Shown piece after piece: positions 49,601 to 61,090 of a stretch of DNA of 64,000 nucleotides (its first letter is position 1; every line of letters begins with the position of its first letter). Location of the stretch: contig JAPYMA010003016.1 in assembly GCA_035041965.1 (NCBI GenBank), forward strand, positions 1-64,000, read 5' to 3'. The position numbers and the translations under genes were made by a program. This DNA comes from Anisakis pegreffii. Lineage: Eukaryota > Nematoda > Chromadorea > Rhabditida > Anisakidae. The notes beneath the pieces were generated by a model. That model did not search any database. It was not told the origin of the DNA and saw only the letters and a list, made by a program, of their open reading frames with translations.

Positions 49601-52600
49601 TTCATATGATACGATGGATGGTGAGACGAATAGATTCATCCTGCTGAAATACGATGGGGGCTCTACTCGACGAACATTTTGTCCATCTTCAACATTTTTC
49701 ATAATTAATATACAGTTGAAGAAAAATTGAAACGCGCATATCACATTTTGACACCGGACAGCTAGCCCCGAGTTGACGGGATGTTTGAGATCGCACAATC
49801 AACAAAAATCGCTTGAACTTCAACAAGAACAACAATTCAGTAGATTTTTGTTTTCGTACGAATGTGAAATTTGTCATCGTTCGTGATTTTTAGGCAAAAG
49901 AGCCAATAGAGACAGCGCAAAAGGTATGCCTGGAATTGCAAAAAAGAGAGCAAAGTTCTCAGAGGAAATGCGCGACCTAGAGCAGGAATTGGCGACGAAA
50001 CTGGAGAATCTAAAGAGGGGTGAGATCGCGTGGGTGAAGTGTGCGTACGACGGTGGCAAGATCGAGAAATGGCCGATTGTTGTTCGTTTCGTGCAAACTG
50101 TTTTTTTAAAATTCATTTTCTGTCTTTTCTTTTATGAACAACAAAATGATCCGCCAATATATGTTCTCAATAGAATTATGTTTTCATGTCTAAGGAATAG
50201 TAGAAGTTAAGTAATAATAATAGTGACAATAAGAATAATCATAATAATAATTATTATTATTCCCGTTGATTTTGATAGCATTACTAGTAACTGTTTAACG
50301 GTAAGTATAACATAATGCTAATAACTAAGATAATAATAAGATGATAATAATAGTAATAGAAACAACTGCCTAATAATACCACTGAAATGTGTTAAAAATT
50401 GTTGATGTGAACGAATTGAAATTGCAGGTTTTGAGCGTTGATCGATCGCAAAAAACATGCACATATCTGCAGCTGCCGTGGGATGATGAATGCGATGATA
50501 TCGAAGACGAGTGCGTTACTTACGTCTTTTTTGTTGTTATTTCTAATGATTACACTAATTGAGAATGGAACGGTGGTTGTCAAAAATGAAAATTTCATAT
50601 GAGCGCATGATGAGCGTGATCTGAATTTAATTGAGATTGAGGCTGATAAGAGATTCATTTTGTCGTATCGTTTACAGAACGCAGACGGCTCCACTTGCTG
50701 ATATATTTCTTTACGATTCAGTGGTGGTCGACAAAGAGGTGAGCATTTCAGATCTTTTCAAATAACTGTCTTCACTTTATTCTGTTTTGAACTTCATTCA
50801 AACGTATTGTTAGCAAGAAATTTCCAATGTATTGAATGGAAACATTGGCGAAGACTTGTTTAGACTTCGAATAAATTCATTCGCAGCTGAAATCGAATTA
50901 TTTTTTTATTATCAGTTTTGCTTCTTTTTTTTCATTCACCACAATTAGTGTACTTCATTGCAATGATTAAGCAAATTTTGTTCACTTTATGATGATTGTT
51001 TGGATGATTTTGTAGAATGCGATGGTTTACGTTTGGTGTTTTCATTTGACTTATTTTGATTGAATTGATAGGACATATCAAACGAAGCTCTGAAAGTGGC
51101 AGTGAATCAAGCTGATGAGATCTGTGAAGGGAAATTCGATCCACTGCAAAGTGTTGATAGCAGTGTTAATAATGATAATGCGAACGTTGACAATAATAGT
51201 AATGCTCATGGGGAGGCAGACGTAACATCAACACAAAATGGTGAGTAATTGATGCGGTACGATTGTGCTTTAGTTCAAATTTGCTCTGATCCAATATCGG
51301 TTTGTCCATTTTTTAAGTGGATTTCACGACGAGCAACTTCATTTGCAGATGTAACACCATCGCCAGCACAAAACGGTTGTTATTTAAAGCAACGAGCGGA
51401 AGAAGCAAACAATTGCGAAGTAGACGAGGAGGAGGATGAAAAAATGGAAGTTGAACGCGTGAACGCCGAAGAGATATCGGAGGGAGCGGCGCTTCCAGAC
51501 GATATGAAACAAGAGGAGAAGAGAGTGCCTTCATTGGGATTGTTGAATGGAGAGGAGTTATTCGAACGTTGTATATCACAGTCTTGTCGTAAACATTTAT
51601 TGAGTATTTGGATCAAAATGAAACAGTCGAATAGACACGCGCAATACGAACAACGGTTTAGCACGCATACACCACTGCAATTTCAAGTACAAATTGGTGC
51701 GTATTGGATTGATTTTGTGCATTCAGTCTTTTTTTTTCATTATTTTGCATCAGTCACAAATGATTACGGTGGGCATGTGCCTACCGAACACTGTCAGTTA
51801 TCACTTTCTGTGACTTATTTAGCTATTCAGATGATGCTGTTGAAATTCTTTTGGATGCTTTTCATATGTTGAGAATATTTTTTGAGGCGATGTCAAAGAA
51901 GTGAATGTTTTATTGGTATGAAAGTGCAGGCAGCGTTTAAGTTGAGGAATCAGTTTTTTTTTCATCGTAAGGTGGATGAGGGGATGTCTGAATTTTGAGG
52001 TTTTACGTTGATGAAAAATATTTCACTTCTTTACGTTGGTGAAAAATATTTCGCTTCTTAACGTTGGTGGAACATTTTCCCATTGAATTTTCGCGGTAAG
52101 TGATTGATTGTTTTGGAATTCAACTTTTTTAAATTCTTTCATCGGAAGCAAGAAAATAAAATTGTGATTGTGAATATATCAAGGTAATTTAATACCAAAC
52201 GAAGATGTGATTCGACTGATGGATGTTCTGGAAGGTTGGATAAGACAATTCAAAGCATCTGAAAAATCCGTTACTCGTCGATTGCATTACGTCGTATCTG
52301 TAGCACTACCTGAAGCTTTGGTCTATGCAATATCTGAAGTAAATTCGTCCATTTCTGTCGAATTTTTATCCACTTACCTCATGCATATCATTATTTCTCG
52401 AAATTTGAGAACTCATTGGTGAATTTAGTTAAATTGTTCATCAAAAAACGTCGGGTTATGCACAAGTAGCCTCAGACTGAGGCTTCAACAAAGAATGGAA
52501 ATGCCCAAAGAACTAATGAAATTACAGTTAATGCAATGTTCTGAAATGGAAGCGAATAAAATTCTTGAGAATGCAACGGCAAATGATGCAACACACACGA

Positions 52601-52946
52601 CTGATACTGATGAACAAATGAATTTACCATTGAATACGTTAGTAATTTCTTGTTCACTGTAATGCTCGACTAATGTTAATGTTCATAATGAAGTATTATT
52701 TTGCAGCCACCCATCAGAACGATATTGCTCTTATTCTTCCTTAATCATCTTGAAATAAGATCCTAAGTTAGTTCGAAGGACTCTCAGAAACCGTAAAATT
52801 GTGAAGATGTTCGATAATGATGAAGAATAGTTTCGTATTGCAGGCCTGCTGCACCTCTGCAACACCTGCTGAGAGCCGTTTCAAAGGCTCGTAGCGCAAC
52901 TTTGGCAACTGGTGACGATAGCACTAACAATGATAATGATATGTAA
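46661..52946 (+). CDS. Nuclear protein with three PWWP domains
   Basis: Exons: 46661-46715, 47204-47265, 47380-47505, 47713-47782, 48096-48367, 48966-49097, 49205-49541, 49894-50081, 50428-50510, 50678-50738, 51072-51240, 51349-51696, 52184-52418, 52470-52637, 52844-52946. This phase-consistent set gives about 802 residues. PWWP-like modules are at roughly residues 20-80 (GDIVWAPYRRTPEWPSV), 178-250 (NDIVWLISAGHPAWPVL) and 390-445 (GEIAWVKCAYDGGKIEKWPI). PWWP domains bind methylated histone tails and DNA. Acidic low-complexity linkers separate them. ALPEALVYAISE near residue 680 resembles the C-terminal domain of the MUM1/PWWP3 family. Exon 1 and its GC donor (CCTG|GCAAGT) are inferred. Exon 13 may instead end at 52338, leaving its link to exon 14 unresolved. 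Confidence 0.82.
47067..47099. repeat. Perfect 14-bp inverted repeat in intron 1 of the PWWP gene
   Basis: The arms GATTAGTTCCGAAA (47067-47080) and TTTCGGAACTAATC (47086-47099) surround a 5-nt loop. Confidence 0.8.
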
Positions 52947-55900
52947 TGCTGTTTTGAAAAATATTAATGTGTTTTGAACTTATGTTTGTTGTGGAGTTAA
53001 GAACAGATTTGGAATATGGATCCCTACTCGAAATCTTTTTGAAAGAATTACATTTTCAGTCCATTTGGAATCATTCGGCTTCTAGATTAGTAGTAGGGAT
53101 GCGAGGGAATTGATATGCGACTAGCTGCGGCAAAAATTTTGACATGAATTTTTGACGTTAGGCAAAAGCAACTTGGATCAAGATTTGCTCAGCGATTTTT
53201 ATTCGCAAAGCAGAGCGAGAATATGAATCAAATTCGTTTGGTCTGAGGAAAACTCTCAAATAGAATTTTCCGGAGGTTGTGACGTTACGTTTTGTTTAAA
53301 AAAAATTATAACTCTTTTCAATTACCTCAACCTTCCCGTTTTTCATTTTGTTTTTCGTACTTATTCTCCTCTCTCTTTCTCTGTAATCATTGTTTGGCCA
53401 ATTTTATTTATTATTTTGATTTGGTATATAATGCAATTAATTGTTTGGTGTTATTTTTATATGCGTCTACTCATTGTTTCACATTGATTATAATAATGAC
53501 AGTAACGTCTTCGAAAGATTCGTTTACCTACATTAAATACTACGATGAAAGCAGCTAATGTAGAATTATCAAAAACCGAAAAATTTGGACTGGATCAAGC
53601 TGATCTGAGGCTTAGTCTTAGTCTAAAACCTTAATTCAAGCTAATGTCCGGCCTCAGCCTTACGTTCAAGCTCCGGATACGCTTTCATCCAGTTGTGTTC
53701 CTACTAGGTTTTCGACATTGCTAAGGAAACCCGATGGAAACACGGATTTCGTTCAGTTTTTTACATTGTGAGTGAGAGGATTTCCTTCGCAATATCGGAA
53801 AAAAGGCATTAAATGAGTTAAGGCGTTGATTGTTCCTGTAATTTGTCGTGAAATGCTTGTTGTTTGGTTGAAATTTTAGATATTTTCATTATTTTCGTCA
53901 GGACTCCATATGATTATAATTATTATAATTGTTGTTATTTTGTTTTGTTGGTCATATCCCAAAGAGAATGTTTGGAATGACCTTATCAACTTATCGGTAT
54001 GGACAGAAACAAATCAGGATTGCATATGATAGGATGTTGTTGACATGAAAGGAAGAAATGTGGTCTGATATTGGTTATTAATACATTCGGCGTTTTTTTG
54101 TTATTGCTGTCATATTTTTATTATATAGAATGTTTATAAATATTGTGTAAGACGTATAAATCAGATAATTGTATTTGATGTTATGCGTTCGTCTGAGATT
54201 ATTATCATTATTTTGTTTGAAATGATTGAGTTTGTTGCGATTATTCTCATTGTTCATCTTTATTGATAGTGCGATTGTTTTGTTTAATATTGTCGTCGTG
54301 GTTTCCTCGTATTTTTGTTTTCACTATTTACAATAATTATTCTTCTATCGATTTGGTCCGTTCATGCAACTGTTTAATTTTACCATCAATTACGAAATTT
54401 TCATTCATTCATATTCGTTTCTTCAAAATTTTTGTTCACGATCTCTATGAATGTTGTTTTTGTTGTTGTTGTCTTGTTGATTGTAATCAATTGCGTTCGA
54501 ATTAATGTTTGATCGAATGACTGTGTAATGGCTATTGATCATGTGGAGGTATTGGTTCACTGATTCTGATGAATGCTCTCACCCAGAATTGATGCGTGGA
54601 ATTCAGTTATAGGGGAGTGGAATGTTCTGATTTGCAGAATTTAGTGGGATATTTGGCTCTTCTAGAACTACTTTCAAATTCTTCCATAATTAAGTTGAGA
54701 AATTTTGAATGGGAAGAAAGAAATTTCAATTTTTTAAGCATCAGTGTATGAACAAACATCGCAAACTTGTATGTATTGTTCTCTTCAAAAATATGAGTTT
54801 GAATTAACGCACAGATGAAAGCAGAAATTCAATTCATTCACAAATTCACTGAATTCACGAATATAAACATTCATCAGCGCAGCTTATTCGATCGAAGCGA
54901 GGAATTTCTATCGAAGGCAGCTGAATTTCTTCTTTTGAATTTTCATTTCATATGAAAGAACTCGCTCGCTTTTCTTGAAATTTCCCGAGAAAAATTACTT
55001 CTAAACTTTACCGTAACGCACAGGAATGATTCCATCCTTGTCTTCTTATCGTGGATTTGAGATAATTCTAAACGAGCATTGCGCTCAATTTTATGAACCC
55101 GTCAATTAAAAAATGAGCTTGATAGATGAGGAGATCGGTGTGGTTTTGCTGCGAAATGATAAAAAGTGTTTTGGGTTCGTCAGTGAAACAGATCCGTCTT
55201 CGTTTGCTGAAACCCTTTTGATCATTTGCTTGCAATTTATATCTTTTTCTATGTTCCTTCATTGAGAAGTGGTCACTTAACTGTCTTCATTTCACACACC
55301 TAAAATTCTGTTCGTTTTCATTATCCATTGTTTTCTGTGGATGATTTCCATACTTTGTTCCTGACGATAAGAAATACTTCTACACGCTAAAATTGTAATG
55401 TGTTGTTGCTGAATATACATCCTGTATTGTGATTCAATTTGATCGTTCGGTACACCAGGTCATAACCTTGTAATTGTTGATTGGTTTCTGTGCGTAGTTT
55501 ATTTAATATCGTTATTTGTGTAGCATCGTGATCATGAGAAAAATTTACCATTGTTATGATTAAATTATTATGATAATTTACAACTTTGTTTGATAGATTC
55601 TGTACAATCAATTGCATTGCATGTATTTTCAGTTGGTAATAATCGAACTATTCAAGAATTTTTATTTGACTGCATTCGTAGCTTCGTAATCCAACAGTGT
55701 ATAAGTGAAATGCCATCATTATCATGCATCATTGTCGAATTACTCAATTTCGTTTGTTTATTGATGAGTTTCATCTTGTCAGTTCCAAATTATATTTCAG
55801 TAAGGATTACCATTGATTGTTTGTATTTCAAATAATTTCTGATAAATATTTCTCTTCAATCATAACGCAGTGTTCCGTCTATTTTCTAGATCGACTTTTC

Positions 55901-56022
55901 TTTATACAGAAAACTAACGATATGGTGCAAAGAAACTGGAATTTTGGCGCTGGTTGTTCTGAAACACACCTGGCACCGTACAGACACAAGATTCACATGA
56001 TTTCATGATCGCTCTTCCACAA
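52947..56022. other. Intergenic, no gene recognised
   Basis: AT-rich DNA. A hydrophobic open stretch at 55590-55800 has a TTTTCAG acceptor but resembles no family. This interval ends at the sharp left border of the tRNA array. Confidence 0.4.
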
Positions 56023-56061
56023 GGTTATGGGCCCAGCACGCTTCCACTGCGCCACGCTGCT
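56023..56061 (-). pseudogene. Truncated edge copy of initiator tRNA-Met
   Basis: Only the 5' part of the tRNA (about 39 nt, up to the anticodon region) matches. The 3' half is replaced by unrelated flank, so the array border falls inside a tRNA gene. Confidence 0.85.
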
Positions 56062-56159
56062 GGTGTCATGTTCCTATTGCTCAAAATTCTCGACATGGCT
56101 CCATGAAAGAAAAATATTCAAAGAAATTCTCCGATTGATGAACAGAAATCGAAAAAACA

Positions 56160-56231
56160 TAGCAGCGAGTGGTTTCGATCCACCGACCTCTGGGTTATGG
56201 GCCCAGCACGCTTCCACTGCGCCACGCTGCT
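56160..56231 (-). tRNA. tRNA-iMet-CAT: Initiator tRNA-Met (CAT), copy 1
   Basis: The tRNA delivers Met to the start codon. It is 72 nt with a full cloverleaf. Eukaryotic initiator hallmarks are all visible: an A1:U72 pair (AGCAGCG/CGCTGCT), an anticodon stem CTGGG/CCCAG with three G:C pairs around CCCATAA, and an ATCGAAA T loop (A54 and A60) instead of TTCGA. The A box (TGGCGCAGTGG) and B box (GGATCGAAACC) are intact and there is no intron. It is nearly identical to the vertebrate initiator. The remaining thirty copies are the same sequence. Confidence 0.97.
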
Positions 56232-56329
56232 GGTGTCATGTTCCTATTGCTCAAAATTCTCGACATGGCTCCATGAAAGAAAAATATTCAAAGAAATTCT
56301 CCGATTGATGAACAGAAATCGAAAAAACA

Positions 56330-56401
56330 TAGCAGCGAGTGGTTTCGATCCACCGACCTCTGGGTTATGGGCCCAGCACGCTTCCACTGCGCCACGCTGC
56401 T
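56330..56401 (-). tRNA. tRNA-iMet-CAT: Initiator tRNA-Met (CAT), copy 2
   Basis: Identical to copy 1. Confidence 0.96.
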
Positions 56402-56499
56402 GGTGTCATGTTCCTATTGCTCAAAATTCTCGACATGGCTCCATGAAAGAAAAATATTCAAAGAAATTCTCCGATTGATGAACAGAAATCGAAAAAACA

Positions 56500-56571
56500 T
56501 AGCAGCGAGTGGTTTCGATCCACCGACCTCTGGGTTATGGGCCCAGCACGCTTCCACTGCGCCACGCTGCT
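56500..56571 (-). tRNA. tRNA-iMet-CAT: Initiator tRNA-Met (CAT), copy 3
   Basis: Identical to copy 1. Confidence 0.96.
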
Positions 56572-56669
56572 GGTGTCATGTTCCTATTGCTCAAAATTCT
56601 CGACATGGCTCCATGAAAGAAAAATATTCAAAGAAATTCTCCGATTGATGAACAGAAATCGAAAAAACA

Positions 56670-56741
56670 TAGCAGCGAGTGGTTTCGATCCACCGACCTC
56701 TGGGTTATGGGCCCAGCACGCTTCCACTGCGCCACGCTGCT
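56670..56741 (-). tRNA. tRNA-iMet-CAT: Initiator tRNA-Met (CAT), copy 4
   Basis: Identical to copy 1. Confidence 0.96.
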
Positions 56742-56839
56742 GGTGTCATGTTCCTATTGCTCAAAATTCTCGACATGGCTCCATGAAAGAAAAATATTCA
56801 AAGAAATTCTCCGATTGATGAACAGAAATCGAAAAAACA

Positions 56840-56911
56840 TAGCAGCGAGTGGTTTCGATCCACCGACCTCTGGGTTATGGGCCCAGCACGCTTCCACTGC
56901 GCCACGCTGCT
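56840..56911 (-). tRNA. tRNA-iMet-CAT: Initiator tRNA-Met (CAT), copy 5
   Basis: Identical to copy 1. Confidence 0.96.
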
Positions 56912-57009
56912 GGTGTCATGTTCCTATTGCTCAAAATTCTCGACATGGCTCCATGAAAGAAAAATATTCAAAGAAATTCTCCGATTGATGAACAGAAATC
57001 GAAAAAACA

Positions 57010-57081
57010 TAGCAGCGAGTGGTTTCGATCCACCGACCTCTGGGTTATGGGCCCAGCACGCTTCCACTGCGCCACGCTGCT
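57010..57081 (-). tRNA. tRNA-iMet-CAT: Initiator tRNA-Met (CAT), copy 6
   Basis: Identical to copy 1. Confidence 0.96.
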
Positions 57082-57179
57082 GGTGTCATGTTCCTATTGC
57101 TCAAAATTCTCGACATGGCTCCATGAAAGAAAAATATTCAAAGAAATTCTCCGATTGATGAACAGAAATCGAAAAAACA

Positions 57180-57251
57180 TAGCAGCGAGTGGTTTCGATC
57201 CACCGACCTCTGGGTTATGGGCCCAGCACGCTTCCACTGCGCCACGCTGCT
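57180..57251 (-). tRNA. tRNA-iMet-CAT: Initiator tRNA-Met (CAT), copy 7
   Basis: Identical to copy 1. Confidence 0.96.
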
Positions 57252-57349
57252 GGTGTCATGTTCCTATTGCTCAAAATTCTCGACATGGCTCCATGAAAGA
57301 AAAATATTCAAAGAAATTCTCCGATTGATGAACAGAAATCGAAAAAACA

Positions 57350-57421
57350 TAGCAGCGAGTGGTTTCGATCCACCGACCTCTGGGTTATGGGCCCAGCACG
57401 CTTCCACTGCGCCACGCTGCT
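57350..57421 (-). tRNA. tRNA-iMet-CAT: Initiator tRNA-Met (CAT), copy 8
   Basis: Identical to copy 1. Confidence 0.96.
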
Positions 57422-57519
57422 GGTGTCATGTTCCTATTGCTCAAAATTCTCGACATGGCTCCATGAAAGAAAAATATTCAAAGAAATTCTCCGATTGATG
57501 AACAGAAATCGAAAAAACA

Positions 57520-57591
57520 TAGCAGCGAGTGGTTTCGATCCACCGACCTCTGGGTTATGGGCCCAGCACGCTTCCACTGCGCCACGCTGCT
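57520..57591 (-). tRNA. tRNA-iMet-CAT: Initiator tRNA-Met (CAT), copy 9
   Basis: Identical to copy 1. Confidence 0.96.
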
Positions 57592-57689
57592 GGTGTCATG
57601 TTCCTATTGCTCAAAATTCTCGACATGGCTCCATGAAAGAAAAATATTCAAAGAAATTCTCCGATTGATGAACAGAAATCGAAAAAACA

Positions 57690-57761
57690 TAGCAGCGAGT
57701 GGTTTCGATCCACCGACCTCTGGGTTATGGGCCCAGCACGCTTCCACTGCGCCACGCTGCT
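57690..57761 (-). tRNA. tRNA-iMet-CAT: Initiator tRNA-Met (CAT), copy 10
   Basis: Identical to copy 1. Confidence 0.96.
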
Positions 57762-57859
57762 GGTGTCATGTTCCTATTGCTCAAAATTCTCGACATGGCT
57801 CCATGAAAGAAAAATATTCAAAGAAATTCTCCGATTGATGAACAGAAATCGAAAAAACA

Positions 57860-57931
57860 TAGCAGCGAGTGGTTTCGATCCACCGACCTCTGGGTTATGG
57901 GCCCAGCACGCTTCCACTGCGCCACGCTGCT
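57860..57931 (-). tRNA. tRNA-iMet-CAT: Initiator tRNA-Met (CAT), copy 11
   Basis: Identical to copy 1. Confidence 0.96.
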
Positions 57932-58029
57932 GGTGTCATGTTCCTATTGCTCAAAATTCTCGACATGGCTCCATGAAAGAAAAATATTCAAAGAAATTCT
58001 CCGATTGATGAACAGAAATCGAAAAAACA

Positions 58030-58101
58030 TAGCAGCGAGTGGTTTCGATCCACCGACCTCTGGGTTATGGGCCCAGCACGCTTCCACTGCGCCACGCTGC
58101 T
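58030..58101 (-). tRNA. tRNA-iMet-CAT: Initiator tRNA-Met (CAT), copy 12
   Basis: Identical to copy 1. Confidence 0.96.
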
Positions 58102-58199
58102 GGTGTCATGTTCCTATTGCTCAAAATTCTCGACATGGCTCCATGAAAGAAAAATATTCAAAGAAATTCTCCGATTGATGAACAGAAATCGAAAAAACA

Positions 58200-58271
58200 T
58201 AGCAGCGAGTGGTTTCGATCCACCGACCTCTGGGTTATGGGCCCAGCACGCTTCCACTGCGCCACGCTGCT
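58200..58271 (-). tRNA. tRNA-iMet-CAT: Initiator tRNA-Met (CAT), copy 13
   Basis: Identical to copy 1. Confidence 0.96.
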
Positions 58272-58369
58272 GGTGTCATGTTCCTATTGCTCAAAATTCT
58301 CGACATGGCTCCATGAAAGAAAAATATTCAAAGAAATTCTCCGATTGATGAACAGAAATCGAAAAAACA

Positions 58370-58441
58370 TAGCAGCGAGTGGTTTCGATCCACCGACCTC
58401 TGGGTTATGGGCCCAGCACGCTTCCACTGCGCCACGCTGCT
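58370..58441 (-). tRNA. tRNA-iMet-CAT: Initiator tRNA-Met (CAT), copy 14
   Basis: Identical to copy 1. The spacer just 5' of it on the minus strand (58451-58455) has the single extra C. Confidence 0.96.
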
Positions 58442-58540
58442 GGTGTCATGTTCCCTATTGCTCAAAATTCTCGACATGGCTCCATGAAAGAAAAATATTC
58501 AAAGAAATTCTCCGATTGATGAACAGAAATCGAAAAAACA

Positions 58541-58612
58541 TAGCAGCGAGTGGTTTCGATCCACCGACCTCTGGGTTATGGGCCCAGCACGCTTCCACTG
58601 CGCCACGCTGCT
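58541..58612 (-). tRNA. tRNA-iMet-CAT: Initiator tRNA-Met (CAT), copy 15
   Basis: Identical to copy 1. Confidence 0.96.
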
Positions 58613-58710
58613 GGTGTCATGTTCCTATTGCTCAAAATTCTCGACATGGCTCCATGAAAGAAAAATATTCAAAGAAATTCTCCGATTGATGAACAGAAAT
58701 CGAAAAAACA

Positions 58711-58782
58711 TAGCAGCGAGTGGTTTCGATCCACCGACCTCTGGGTTATGGGCCCAGCACGCTTCCACTGCGCCACGCTGCT
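58711..58782 (-). tRNA. tRNA-iMet-CAT: Initiator tRNA-Met (CAT), copy 16
   Basis: Identical to copy 1. Confidence 0.96.
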
Positions 58783-58880
58783 GGTGTCATGTTCCTATTG
58801 CTCAAAATTCTCGACATGGCTCCATGAAAGAAAAATATTCAAAGAAATTCTCCGATTGATGAACAGAAATCGAAAAAACA

Positions 58881-58952
58881 TAGCAGCGAGTGGTTTCGAT
58901 CCACCGACCTCTGGGTTATGGGCCCAGCACGCTTCCACTGCGCCACGCTGCT
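58881..58952 (-). tRNA. tRNA-iMet-CAT: Initiator tRNA-Met (CAT), copy 17
   Basis: Identical to copy 1. Confidence 0.96.
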
Positions 58953-59050
58953 GGTGTCATGTTCCTATTGCTCAAAATTCTCGACATGGCTCCATGAAAG
59001 AAAAATATTCAAAGAAATTCTCCGATTGATGAACAGAAATCGAAAAAACA

Positions 59051-59122
59051 TAGCAGCGAGTGGTTTCGATCCACCGACCTCTGGGTTATGGGCCCAGCAC
59101 GCTTCCACTGCGCCACGCTGCT
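59051..59122 (-). tRNA. tRNA-iMet-CAT: Initiator tRNA-Met (CAT), copy 18
   Basis: Identical to copy 1. Confidence 0.96.
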
Positions 59123-59220
59123 GGTGTCATGTTCCTATTGCTCAAAATTCTCGACATGGCTCCATGAAAGAAAAATATTCAAAGAAATTCTCCGATTGAT
59201 GAACAGAAATCGAAAAAACA

Positions 59221-59292
59221 TAGCAGCGAGTGGTTTCGATCCACCGACCTCTGGGTTATGGGCCCAGCACGCTTCCACTGCGCCACGCTGCT
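59221..59292 (-). tRNA. tRNA-iMet-CAT: Initiator tRNA-Met (CAT), copy 19
   Basis: Identical to copy 1. Confidence 0.96.
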
Positions 59293-59390
59293 GGTGTCAT
59301 GTTCCTATTGCTCAAAATTCTCGACATGGCTCCATGAAAGAAAAATATTCAAAGAAATTCTCCGATTGATGAACAGAAATCGAAAAAACA

Positions 59391-59462
59391 TAGCAGCGAG
59401 TGGTTTCGATCCACCGACCTCTGGGTTATGGGCCCAGCACGCTTCCACTGCGCCACGCTGCT
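59391..59462 (-). tRNA. tRNA-iMet-CAT: Initiator tRNA-Met (CAT), copy 20
   Basis: Identical to copy 1. Confidence 0.96.
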
Positions 59463-59560
59463 GGTGTCATGTTCCTATTGCTCAAAATTCTCGACATGGC
59501 TCCATGAAAGAAAAATATTCAAAGAAATTCTCCGATTGATGAACAGAAATCGAAAAAACA

Positions 59561-59632
59561 TAGCAGCGAGTGGTTTCGATCCACCGACCTCTGGGTTATG
59601 GGCCCAGCACGCTTCCACTGCGCCACGCTGCT
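59561..59632 (-). tRNA. tRNA-iMet-CAT: Initiator tRNA-Met (CAT), copy 21
   Basis: Identical to copy 1. Confidence 0.96.
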
Positions 59633-59730
59633 GGTGTCATGTTCCTATTGCTCAAAATTCTCGACATGGCTCCATGAAAGAAAAATATTCAAAGAAATTC
59701 TCCGATTGATGAACAGAAATCGAAAAAACA

Positions 59731-59802
59731 TAGCAGCGAGTGGTTTCGATCCACCGACCTCTGGGTTATGGGCCCAGCACGCTTCCACTGCGCCACGCTG
59801 CT
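59731..59802 (-). tRNA. tRNA-iMet-CAT: Initiator tRNA-Met (CAT), copy 22
   Basis: Identical to copy 1. Confidence 0.96.
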
Positions 59803-59900
59803 GGTGTCATGTTCCTATTGCTCAAAATTCTCGACATGGCTCCATGAAAGAAAAATATTCAAAGAAATTCTCCGATTGATGAACAGAAATCGAAAAAACA

Positions 59901-59972
59901 TAGCAGCGAGTGGTTTCGATCCACCGACCTCTGGGTTATGGGCCCAGCACGCTTCCACTGCGCCACGCTGCT
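59901..59972 (-). tRNA. tRNA-iMet-CAT: Initiator tRNA-Met (CAT), copy 23
   Basis: Identical to copy 1. Confidence 0.96.
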
Positions 59973-60070
59973 GGTGTCATGTTCCTATTGCTCAAAATTC
60001 TCGACATGGCTCCATGAAAGAAAAATATTCAAAGAAATTCTCCGATTGATGAACAGAAATCGAAAAAACA

Positions 60071-60142
60071 TAGCAGCGAGTGGTTTCGATCCACCGACCT
60101 CTGGGTTATGGGCCCAGCACGCTTCCACTGCGCCACGCTGCT
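60071..60142 (-). tRNA. tRNA-iMet-CAT: Initiator tRNA-Met (CAT), copy 24
   Basis: Identical to copy 1. Confidence 0.96.
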
Positions 60143-60240
60143 GGTGTCATGTTCCTATTGCTCAAAATTCTCGACATGGCTCCATGAAAGAAAAATATTC
60201 AAAGAAATTCTCCGATTGATGAACAGAAATCGAAAAAACA

Positions 60241-60312
60241 TAGCAGCGAGTGGTTTCGATCCACCGACCTCTGGGTTATGGGCCCAGCACGCTTCCACTG
60301 CGCCACGCTGCT
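60241..60312 (-). tRNA. tRNA-iMet-CAT: Initiator tRNA-Met (CAT), copy 25
   Basis: Identical to copy 1. Confidence 0.96.
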
Positions 60313-60410
60313 GGTGTCATGTTCCTATTGCTCAAAATTCTCGACATGGCTCCATGAAAGAAAAATATTCAAAGAAATTCTCCGATTGATGAACAGAAAT
60401 CGAAAAAACA

Positions 60411-60482
60411 TAGCAGCGAGTGGTTTCGATCCACCGACCTCTGGGTTATGGGCCCAGCACGCTTCCACTGCGCCACGCTGCT
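60411..60482 (-). tRNA. tRNA-iMet-CAT: Initiator tRNA-Met (CAT), copy 26
   Basis: Identical to copy 1. Confidence 0.96.
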
Positions 60483-60580
60483 GGTGTCATGTTCCTATTG
60501 CTCAAAATTCTCGACATGGCTCCATGAAAGAAAAATATTCAAAGAAATTCTCCGATTGATGAACAGAAATCGAAAAAACA

Positions 60581-60652
60581 TAGCAGCGAGTGGTTTCGAT
60601 CCACCGACCTCTGGGTTATGGGCCCAGCACGCTTCCACTGCGCCACGCTGCT
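60581..60652 (-). tRNA. tRNA-iMet-CAT: Initiator tRNA-Met (CAT), copy 27
   Basis: Identical to copy 1. Confidence 0.96.
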
Positions 60653-60750
60653 GGTGTCATGTTCCTATTGCTCAAAATTCTCGACATGGCTCCATGAAAG
60701 AAAAATATTCAAAGAAATTCTCCGATTGATGAACAGAAATCGAAAAAACA

Positions 60751-60822
60751 TAGCAGCGAGTGGTTTCGATCCACCGACCTCTGGGTTATGGGCCCAGCAC
60801 GCTTCCACTGCGCCACGCTGCT
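60751..60822 (-). tRNA. tRNA-iMet-CAT: Initiator tRNA-Met (CAT), copy 28
   Basis: Identical to copy 1. Confidence 0.96.
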
Positions 60823-60920
60823 GGTGTCATGTTCCTATTGCTCAAAATTCTCGACATGGCTCCATGAAAGAAAAATATTCAAAGAAATTCTCCGATTGAT
60901 GAACAGAAATCGAAAAAACA

Positions 60921-60992
60921 TAGCAGCGAGTGGTTTCGATCCACCGACCTCTGGGTTATGGGCCCAGCACGCTTCCACTGCGCCACGCTGCT
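60921..60992 (-). tRNA. tRNA-iMet-CAT: Initiator tRNA-Met (CAT), copy 29
   Basis: Identical to copy 1. Confidence 0.96.
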
Positions 60993-61090
60993 GGTGTCAT
61001 GTTCCTATTGCTCAAAATTCTCGACATGGCTCCATGAAAGAAAAATATTCAAAGAAATTCTCCGATTGATGAACAGAAATCGAAAAAACA

